Positions 55,962 to 64,000 of a stretch of 64,000 nt of DNA are shown in pieces; the stretch's first letter is position 1; every line of letters starts with the position of its first letter. This stretch comes from Neoceratodus forsteri (lineage: Eukaryota; Chordata; Ceratodontiformes; Ceratodontidae). The translations under genes and the position numbers were made by a program. The stretch covers positions 664,295,501 to 664,359,500 of the forward strand of contig CM057456.1 of assembly GCA_016271365.2 (NCBI GenBank). The letters run 5' to 3'. The notes beneath the pieces were generated by a model. The model was not told where the DNA came from. It saw only the letters and a list, made by a program, of their open reading frames with translations, and did not search any database.

Positions 55962-56716
55962 CTACTGATTGAATCCCATGGTGTGGAACACCCTAGCCTC
56001 TCCTACGCCATAGATGGGCAGCACCTCCGAGAAGGTTACCGTGTGTGCTACTTGTCTAAGGCCCCTCCCCAATTCCACAAACTCTTCCTGCACTTCTCTA
56101 ATCCCTTTCTTAGGCAGGTCATTTGTCCCTAGGTGAACAATGACATCCAGCTCCCTCCCGTGCAACTGCTCCAGCAATCTTGAGATTTGCTCCTGTCCCT
56201 CCAAGCCATGGTGCCAGGCAGGCACCTTACCTCCCTCTCCTTCCTCCCCCAGTTCTACCTTCCTAACAATGGAGTCCCCCACCAGGAGTTGTTTCCTTCC
56301 CCTGTGGGGTCCCCTGCCACCCTCCTGTGGGTCTCCTTTGTGGAGGTTCCCAGCATCCTCCTTGGTCTCCACTGCGGGTGCCTCCATAGAGGAACCACAC
56401 TTTGCCAGAATGGATAGGAATTGTGGAGAGGTACAACTGGAGGGATGCACCTCTGTTCCATCACCCTGACCCTCCCTGAGCCCACTGCGGTCCAACCATT
56501 CCTCTTTCTTGGCAACCTCTGAGGCAATGGCAGTGGCACAGGTGGTCCCTGGATGGAAGAGGAGGTCCCACAAATCCTGGCCAACTCAGCCTGGAGATGA
56601 GCAACCTCCTTCCTCAGCCCAGAGAGGTGCCTGCAGATGGGGCAAAACTGCATCCTCCAGAACGTCTCCCAGAAGACTGCTGCTCCACAGCCACTGCACT
56701 GCACCACTCCAATCAT
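55962..56716 (-). pseudogene. CR1 copy 3 ORF1: zinc finger, coiled coil, SGNH esterase
   Basis: The start ATG is at 56,714-56,716. The N-terminus has CX2CX14CX2C ('CSGCGAAVFW...CPIC'), then a short heptad-like segment ('LRKEVAHLQAELARI'). After a frameshift near 56,400-56,570 comes an esterase of the SGNH type: 'LLVGDSIVRKVELG' (nucleophile Ser) near 56,255-56,295 and 'DVIVHLGTNDLPKKG' near 56,105-56,150. Finger plus esterase is a known ORF1 type of CR1 elements; the esterase may act on membranes or lipid-linked cargo. The protein would bind element RNA. Confidence 0.75.
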
Positions 56717-57419
56717 GTCTTATTTCTGACCCCTTAAGTGTTTGCAATCCTTACTCTTTCTTCTGTTTTTTTCTCTCTCTCCTTACTTTCTGTCTATGTG
56801 CCCTTTAAGCTCCTGATTGTCCTGTTCTGAGACAGGAATATCCTATATTTCTCAGTAGACCCCTTACTTGCTCAGAGGCAGACTTACAGCAGCTAGAGGG
56901 GGCTGGAGAGCTACTCTTGCCCTTCTAGGATAGTGGCTATTTGGTGGCTCTGTAATCACTCACTTCCTGCTCCCAAACAGGAAGTTCCTGTTGTCAGTCA
57001 AATCCTGTGCCTATAAAAGTAGAACTAGCTTTGGGTGGGAGGAGGGAAGGAGGGCAATATAGTCCCAGTAGAGAAGTCCAGTCACACAGCAGCCCTTTCT
57101 CCTGGTGTCTTCTGCCAAGCTATTAGCAGAATCTTTCTAAGGCAGTCTTTAAATGTAGCTTCCTTCTAGCTAAGCCACTCCCCCTACTTACTAGATCTTT
57201 CTACAAGTAATTTAAACCTCACAGCTATTAAGTCCTTTCAATCACCTGAGATTTACACCTAGATAACTGTTCAGATAACCATTCAGTTCAGTTAACTCAG
57301 ACACACACTTTTTTTTGTTTTGTTTGTTGGTTTTTTTTACCCTAAATTAAAGGTCCAAGTACAAGAGTTCTTCTTCTTTAGTCCCAGCAGAGACTTTAGT
57401 CCCAGCAGAAAAATGCCTA

Positions 57420-60362
57420 GAGGTCTATCGAGTGTACTCAAATGTGCAGCTAGCACCCCTTATTCTACAGCTGCCCCTCCCTTCCACCCTTCCCCTCCAT
57501 TGACCCTCTCCCTTGTCTTGTCCCAACCCCTTTTGAAGCAGTCTACTGTTCTACTGGATACCACTTCTGCAGGTAACGCATTCCACCCAGCTACCACCCT
57601 CTCTGTAAAAAAAATGTCTCCTCATCTCCTTCCTGAACATTCCTCCCTCCAGTCTCATATCATGGCCCCTGTTGTCCCTCCCCTCCCTTACTTAGAACAG
57701 CCCTTTTATACCTGTCTTGTTTATTCCTTTCATGCACCTAAAGGCTTCAATCATGTCCCCCCATCCCTCCTCTCCTCCAGCAAGTACATGTTCAACTCCC
57801 TCATCCTTCTCTCAGATGATAAGTCCCCCAGCCCCTTGATCATCTTTGTCACCCTGTACTTCACCCCCTCCAGTAACTTAATGTCCCTCCTCAGATACAG
57901 GCACCAGTACTGCATGCAGTACTCCAGATGCGGTCTAACTAATGACCTATACAGTGGCAGAATCACCTCCTCCTCCTCAAGGATATACCCCTTGCAATGC
58001 AATCCAGCATTTTGTTGGCCTTTGCAGCTGCCTTCTTACATTGTGCCGAGTTGTTCATTGACCCTGTAATGAGCACCCCAGATCCTTCTCCTCCTCTGTC
58101 TGGGCTAGCCGCACCCCCCCCCATAGCTGGTAACTCCTCCTTGGGTTCTTCACCCCAAAATGCAGCACCTTGCACTTTTTGACATTATACCCCAGTTGCC
58201 AGGTGTCTGACCAGGTTTCAAGCTTTGCCAGATCATAGTGCAACCCCTGCCATCCTCCTAGGTCATCCACCACCGCTCCCATCTTGGTATCATCAGCAGA
58301 CAGACCGATATTGCTCTTGATGTCCAATGATATGTCTGCAATGAAAATCCCAAACAACACTGGTCCCAACACCGAGCCCTGTGGAACATTGCTCATCACT
58401 ACCCTTCGGTGTGAGAGCTCCCCACACCCACCACCCTCTGTTGCCTTCCCTGAAGCCAGTTCTTTATCCATCTCACCAGTTTTGCACCCGCCCCTGTGCC
58501 TTCTACCTTTCTTCCCAACCTCCTATGTGGCACGAGTCGAATGCCTTACTGAAGTCCAGATACAGTACATTCACTGGGTGACCCCTGCCCAGTTGCCTAG
58601 TTACGCTGCCATAGAACTCCACCAGGTAGGATTGGCAGGATCTGCCACATATGAAGCCATGCTGTCTGCTGTCCTGTAGTCCTTTGGCCTCTAGGAGGGC
58701 TACCAGCCTCTCCTTTATGCTAGTCTCCATCAGCTTACCTACGATGGATGTGAGACTCACCAGTCTGTAGTTCCCCAGTTCATCCTTAGGGCCACTCTTT
58801 GTGGAGGGGCACCACATGAGCCATCCTCCAATCCTGAGGTACACTTCCTGAGTGTGGTGAGGCATTAAATATGTCTGCCAAGGGTCCCACAAGGGCCTCT
58901 GCCAGCTCCTTCAGTACCCTGGGATGGAAGCCATCTGAGCCTGGTGCCTTGTCCACCCTCAGTGCCTTCAAACCCTCCCAAACTCTGCTCTCCATGATTT
59001 CCCCATCTGTCAGCCCCTCCCTCCCTGTTTCTGCTGTTCTTCCCCTTGGTATCACCCCTCTTCCTTAGTAAATACCAGCAGACGAATCATTTAGCACTTC
59101 TGCCTTATCGCACCTTACTTCCACCCAACCCCTCCTTTCTAATCCTTACTATGTGGTCCTTACTGCTCCTTTTCTCCCTGATGTACCTAAAGAACTCCTT
59201 CTGCCCCTTTTAATGCCTTGTGCCAGCCTGAGCTCTGTAGATGCCTTGGCTCCCCTTACTGCCTGTGTCACTTCCTTCTATTCTGTCAGGTACTCCTCCC
59301 TGTTCTTCCCCCTCTCTGTTTTCTTGTTGCTCCTAAATGCAGCTCTTTTCCTTCTTACCTTTTCCATGGCCTCCTTGCTCAACCAGCTTGGTTTCTTAGC
59401 CCTTGCCTTCTTGCTTTGGGCCTTGCAGCAGGTTTTGGTTGCCTCCACTATCTCCAGCTTTATGAGCTCCCACCTCTGCTTAGTGCCCATACCAGGCTGA
59501 ATTCTGGCCAGGCACCCTTTTGCCACTTCCTTCATCCTCCCAAAGTTGTCCCACCTGAAGTCCAGCACTCTTATGCCAGATTCCACTCCTTCCTTGTCCA
59601 TATCTAATGTGAGCCATACTGAGTGGTGGTCACTCCCTGACAGCAGTTCTTCCACCGTAAGTTCTCTCACAAACTCCCCATTTGCCAGCACAAGGTCAAG
59701 GGTATTCCCTAACCTGATTGGTTCACTGACCATCTGCAGCAGGAAGCTGTCCTGTAAGGCATCCAGCAGTACCTGCTGCCTTCTATTCCTGGTTGTTGGG
59801 GTACTCCAGCCCACTCCTGGCATGTTGAAGTCCCCCACAATCATCACACTACCCTTCTCGCAGGTCCTACTGATCTGTCCTGTTAGTTCCCTGACTAACT
59901 CCTCCATCTGAAAGAGCAACCTGTACACCACTCCCATTCTGAGAATCCTATTCTTAGAATCCTGGATTTGCATCCGAAGTGACTCCGTACTACCCTCCTC
60001 CCATTCCTCCCTTACACACTTCAGTCCTTCCTTCACATATAGTGTCACCCCCCCCTCCTTTTTCAATCACCCTGTCCCTACGAAATAACCTTTACCCTGG
60101 TACAGACAGGTTCTAGTCATTGTATTGGGTGGCCTATGTTTCTGTGATGGCTGCAATGTTCACCTCTCCCTCTGCCATGAGAACCTGTAACTGCAGTTTT
60201 CCTCCCAAGGGTCCTAGCATTAAGGGTAACCACCTTCCACCCTTTCCTCCCCCTCCCATCCTGCCCTCTTTTACTATCATCACCAATAGTACTTGTCATT
60301 TGTCCTTTGTCACTGTTATGGGGGGTAAGCTCATATGGTTTCCCAACCTGTAGTCTCTGCAT
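57420..60362 (-). pseudogene. CR1 copy 4 ORF2: endonuclease and reverse transcriptase
   Basis: Endonuclease: 'GWKVVTLNARTLGRK' (60,220-60,280), then 59,278-60,066 with 'GVTLYVKEGLKC', 'VMIVGDFNMPGVGW' (intact GDFN) and 'SGSDHHSVWLTL'. Reverse transcriptase: 'LGNYRLVSLTSIVGKLMETS', 'HPVNVLYLDFSKAFDSC' (58,503-58,892), 'VPQGSVLGPVLFGIF' and 'LSADDTKMG' (58,055-58,471), C-terminus 'LVRPHLEYCMQYW' (57,751-58,002). The catalytic residues are present, so among the LINEs here this one is the least damaged at its active sites, but stops and shifts still break it. Confidence 0.82.
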
Positions 60363-60562
60363 GTCACTTGCCCACTTGCCACCCCCTGTTCCTAGTTTAA
60401 ATTCCCAACTTCCTCAATGCATTCCTCCATCCTCTGTTTCAACACTTTCTTTACCTCCTCACTTAAGTATAGTCTATCCTTGGCATAGAGACTACTGTCC
60501 TCCCAGGTCCCTCCCCACCCTCCCGACAGCTCATACCCTTTAGCATGACACCAGATTCTTAG

Positions 60563-61620
60563 TCATCCATTAAATTCCTCTATTCTCAGCTTTCTTGTTG
60601 TGCTTGCCTTGGGCACTGGAAGTATCTCTGCAAAAGTTTCTGATCTTCTTGCTCCCTCACATAATTGTCCTAGTTTCTCAGACCTCCTCTGGACTATATC
60701 TACTGTCTTGTCAGCCAAGTCATTTGTCCCAAGATGTATAATTAAATGAGGCTTGTCCCTACCCCTTCTAGCATATTTCAGAACAGATTGTCCCACCCTT
60801 TCTGCTACCATTCCTGGCATGGCCTTCACTCAACTGCAACTATGCCTCTCCCCCGCTACCTCAGCTGACTCCTCTTAGTATTGAGTCCCCCAGCACTAAG
60901 ATTCCATCCCTCTTATTCCCTGCTTGCTTCTACTCATCTCTATCTCTCATTCCCAGCTCCTCTTCTTCTTCCTGCACATTATTTTCCCCTTTTGCCCCAT
61001 TGCAATTCTCCCAGAAGAACTTCCCCTAGTCATTTATCAATTACTCCTTCAATTGTATCACCTCCCTCCTCCTCCTTCTTCCCCCTAGCAGTGCAAAACT
61101 ATTTTCTGAAGATCCTTCATAAATGCCTGCTTCCTCTCCCTTCATAGTAACCTGTTTCCTCCTTTTCACCCCATGACTTTTGCCACTTCTTCTCCTCCCC
61201 TCACAAGTCCCTGTCTCCTCCTCCTTCCATTTGTCTTTTGCCTCCTCCTTCCATTTGTCTTTTGCCTCCTGACCTGGTTTCCCCAGCAATCATTATTCCT
61301 GGCCTGGGTCCCTTTGTCTCTGCTTCCCTTCTTCTGACCCTCTCCTCACCACTGTTGGATCAAATTACCCTTCCTCATCTACCCTCCTCCCTCCCTTGAG
61401 TATAGGGCTAAACCCACCTCCAGTTTGCCTTGTCTGTCATAATTCCTCCTGCAGACCCTCAATCCCCTTTCTAAGTTTCTCTATGTGGTTGCACACTAAA
61501 CATCCCCCCACCCTCCAGGCAATTTTTAGAAAGATTGGTACACCGCAGTTGTTGCAGCCTACCACCCTACCCATTGCTCTTGTTGCCCACCAGTGACCCC
61601 CCCAGCCTTCTAGATGAAGG
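60563..61620 (-). pseudogene. CR1 copy 4 ORF1: zinc finger, charged linker, SGNH esterase
   Basis: The N-terminus near 61,440-61,610 has CX2CX14CX2C ('CNNCGVPIFL...CLVC') followed by 'IEKLRKGIEGLQEEL', the same layout as in copy 3. A Lys/Glu-rich linker at 61,041-61,289 contains an eight-residue duplication (KDKWKEEA) from a perfect 24-base tandem duplication at 61,217-61,264. The esterase block 'PHLIIHLGTNDLADK' lies at about 60,705-60,750. Frames are broken between the parts. Confidence 0.7.
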
Positions 61621-62189
61621 ATACCAAAGACTCCCTCAAGTCTCTCCCCTCCCCATCAGTGAAAAGCATTCTTCTCCTTTTCTTAATTTCCTTTACCTCC
61701 TTTGTCGTACGTCTAGATAGATTGAGCAACTGCTTTTTACATTCCTATCCTTCCTGTCTGCACCCAAAAAGAGACTTTAAATAACTATTGCACAACCTTC
61801 TTTAAACTCCAACTCCTCCTTTCCACAATGCAAATGGCAATGCAAAGAAGTAACAATGAAAGCTCCTTGTTTTGCAGTTACTTCCCTTCCACTGAGATAG
61901 CAGTCACCTTTTCACTCACTGCTGTTCCTTTCCTGGATGTCTGCTTCTGCTATGACAGGTGCATGTCCTATGCCCTTGGGGAAGTCAGAACCCTGGTATA
62001 AAGAAAATCATGGACTTGGGGTGGGTGGGTGGGAGAGGGCAGGAGGGTGGGACCAGCCCGTGCCTTCCAAAACAATCAGGTAGCTGAGACCCCTGGTCAG
62101 ACCATTAGCACCCTTCCCCCCACTATGCACTAAACTTTGCAGCTAGTGAAGCTAGCAAAAAGCAATTGTAATTCCACTCAAAGCACAAA

Positions 62190-62450
62190 AAATAGGTTTG
62201 CTACCAAAAGAAACAGGTCTCCAATTCAAACAGCCTCACCAACAACACATCAAAATAGGCTTGAAATTAGAAGATATAGGTCTCCAATTGAAAGAAACAG
62301 CCCCAATAAAATCATACCAAGTAGGTTTTAAATCAGAAGAAATAGGCCTCCACAAACACAGTCTGCTGCACAGTGAAACATCAAACAAATGAGCCCACTT
62401 ATAGCCACCAAAATAGGTTTCAAAATTCCAACAGCCCCAAAACAATACCT
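62190..62450. repeat. Degenerate ~66-bp tandem repeat, 3-4 units
   Basis: The motif 'aataggtttgcta'...'gaaacaggtctccaattcaa'...'acagcc' recurs near 62,192, 62,257, 62,320 and 62,410 with drift. No function is apparent. It may belong to the 5' region of the neighbouring CR1 copy or be independent. Confidence 0.5.
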
Positions 62451-63504
62451 TCTCCCAGGTAAAATCCATGCCATGAGCAAAAGCCTAGCGTAATCGAATG
62501 TTTTAATGCATTCATACAGTATGTGCTGCAAAACAACAAATTACAAAAGTTACTGCTAAATATCAGTTAGAGAAACACAGGTAACAAGTTGTTAATGATG
62601 ACAAAACCTGCCATTACATTACTCAGTGACTGTTCAACTCATTTGGGCTGATTTAGCAGATTCCACGTTACAGAGAAGAGAACAATGAAGAAGAAAAAAG
62701 GAATGATGTGTGCAGCATGGCCAGCTGCACCTTGAAGGTCGGGGTAAGAAAAGTGTAAAAGACTGGTCCAGGCTGAAGGTGGGTGCTTGTGTTGGTGGGA
62801 CTGACATAAAACAGCACTTACATGTTATGCTGAAACATGACAGCCTTTCTAAAAAAATAAAGGGTGATAGCAGGGGCGTCATGACAAACAATGGCTGAGA
62901 GTGTCACCATTGACTAATTAGTCTAGGGCAAACACTAAACTATACTGTTACACCCTTCCTCAGTCCAAAAAAAAAAACACTACTTAGGAAGTGAGGAAGA
63001 GGGCACAATTGAGACCCTGGAAAGAAGAATAAATATGATAATATGAATGCTGATGGGCAACTATGCAAAACCAGCCTGCGCTGCCACAGAGGGGGTCTAA
63101 TTACATTAGAACCCCCAGAGCTAAGCCAAGAACCCCAAGGTGGAAGATCAGGCTGGACGGGCATGTGGTTGCTCATTCAGCATTTTTTATAGTGTATTGT
63201 TTATAGTTTTTTATTACCTTTTTTAAAACTCACAGCAGGACACAAGCACAGTGCTGAATATAGCACTGTACACAGACACAGGACAGGTAGGTTAGAGAAC
63301 AGGGTAAGAGGTGGTGGGAGATGAAGGCACCAATGAAAGACACATACTACAGCAGCAAAGGTATCACAAACAATTATTAAAGAAAAACAATAGGGACAAT
63401 GGCCTGTAGAAAACAACAAAAAAACAAAATAAAAAGGGCAGCCAGTTATTACAGAAAAACAGAAAAAAGGAACCCACCTGTTCTAGAAAAACAAAATAAA
63501 AGGA
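62451..63504. other. Unassigned AT-rich DNA
   Basis: No recognised gene or element. A-rich simple stretches near 62,968-62,977 and 63,411-63,440. Confidence 0.5.
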
Positions 63505-64000
63505 CACCGCCAGTAATAGAAACATAAAAACATAGAACTATAGACAATGACAGCAGACAAAGACCAGAGATCCATCCATTCTGCCCAAGTTCCCTCTAAT
63601 CGCTGGAACCCACTGTTCCTCCAGGGTGCTAACCCTCCCCCTCCTATCCCCATTCACCTCCTTGGTCCTGTCGCTCTAGGCAACTATTATTCCCTTCATT
63701 CTATTCCAGGCCTGCTTGAATCCCCAATTTTCGCACCCACCACCTACCCCAGAGACTGTTCCAAGGTTCCACCACCCATTTAGTAAAGTAGTACTAGCTC
63801 ATGTCCCTCCTGAATCTCTCTCCTGTTAATTTCCATTTGTGTTCATGTGACTGCGAGATGGTGTTCAGGCTAAATAGTTCTCCGCAGTTCATTTTGTTAA
63901 TTTCTTTAAGGAACTTGAAGGTCTCTATCATATCTCCTGCCTCCCTTCTTGTCTCCAGTGAGTACATATTTAGTGCCTTGAGGCACTCCTCATAGAATCA
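63505..64000 (-). mobile_element. CR1 LINE (copy 5), 3' end, cut by the window edge
   Basis: It begins with 'agaaacataaaaacatagaa' and 'tgacagcagacaaagacc', the CR1 3' tail in reverse. The C-terminal coding part follows toward the right edge ('ccagagactgttccaagg' region and 'ttcaagttccttaaagaaat' on the minus strand). Confidence 0.75.

Larger units (their letters stand above)
52742..57100 (-). mobile_element. CR1 LINE (copy 3), near full length
   Basis: The 3' end is at about 52,742 with 'tttgatggcagataaggacc' on the plus strand. On the minus strand from high coordinates come a 5' untranslated region, ORF1 (55,962-56,716), then ORF2 endonuclease (54,886-55,708), reverse transcriptase (53,460-54,528) and the C-terminus. 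Frameshifts interrupt both frames. The 5' border, between 57,060 and 57,370, is approximate. Confidence 0.85.
57375..61950 (-). mobile_element. CR1-like LINE (copy 4), near full length, different 3' end
   Basis: On the minus strand ORF1 (60,563-61,620) and ORF2 (57,420-60,362) are followed by a 3' end at about 57,375-57,410. That end contains a 17-base direct repeat ('ctgctgggactaaag' twice). Other CR1 copies here end with the 'gacggcagataagg' tail; this one does not, so it belongs to another subfamily or is 3'-rearranged. The 5' border is approximate. Confidence 0.75.

Overview
The window looks like repeat-dominated nuclear DNA of a vertebrate with a large genome. The evidence is CR1 and L2 non-LTR retrotransposons (LINEs) whose CR1 3' ends carry the 'gacagcagataagg...ctagtctgcc' type of tail, a CORE/MIR-like tRNA SINE, a TTAA-flanked 'TTAAAGGGA' MITE of the kind called T2/Kolobok in Xenopus, a hAT MITE, and a Ty3/Gypsy element with a PNMA-like Gag. 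An amphibian is my best guess; lungfish or another lobe-finned lineage is possible. I found no convincing host gene. Nearly every recognisable reading frame belongs to a mobile element and is broken by stops or frameshifts.

Layout. 1-1,774: partial copy (A) of a composite repeat made of a GC-rich minisatellite head, an inverted arm and an exact 298-bp tandem array. 1,775-8,250: mostly unassigned DNA with a 280-bp hAT MITE (8-bp target duplication), a plus-strand CR1 remnant interrupted by a retroposed insert, a near-perfect 155-bp foldback element and an L2 3' end. 8,250-11,290: two degraded minus-strand CR1 copies carrying a 555-bp insert with 11-bp flanking repeats and a SINE. 11,290-12,170: a third partial copy (C) of the composite head followed by a C-rich minisatellite. 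12,180-14,500: non-repetitive AT-rich DNA that may hold conserved non-coding sequence. 14,560-18,716: an L2 with a T2-type MITE inserted cleanly in its endonuclease. 18,880-19,050: a SINE.

20,195-52,337 is one large composite locus (copy B): head, hairpins, GC-rich minisatellite, inverted arm, 298-bp array, then about 15 kb of a 143-bp satellite, ending in the same short terminal sequence as copy A. It was later hit by two nested insertions. A 5.06-kb L2 with 102-bp promoter-like monomers splits the 298-bp array. A complete 9,765-bp Gypsy element (two ~1.6-kb LTRs, 4-bp target duplication, minus strand) splits the 143-bp array. The satellite to the right of the Gypsy element repeats a long stretch of the satellite to its left, which points to a multi-kilobase higher-order duplication.

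52,520-64,000: a SINE, then three minus-strand CR1 copies in the same orientation. The first two are long and keep ORF1 (zinc-finger plus SGNH esterase) and ORF2 (endonuclease plus reverse transcriptase). The third is cut by the window end.

How the parts relate: the SINE shares its 3' tail with the L2 family, so L2 machinery probably mobilised it. The MITEs have no transposase here and depended on elements elsewhere. The two LTRs and the two satellite blocks differ largely by one-base indels in homopolymers, so some frameshifts may be assembly errors and not biological decay.
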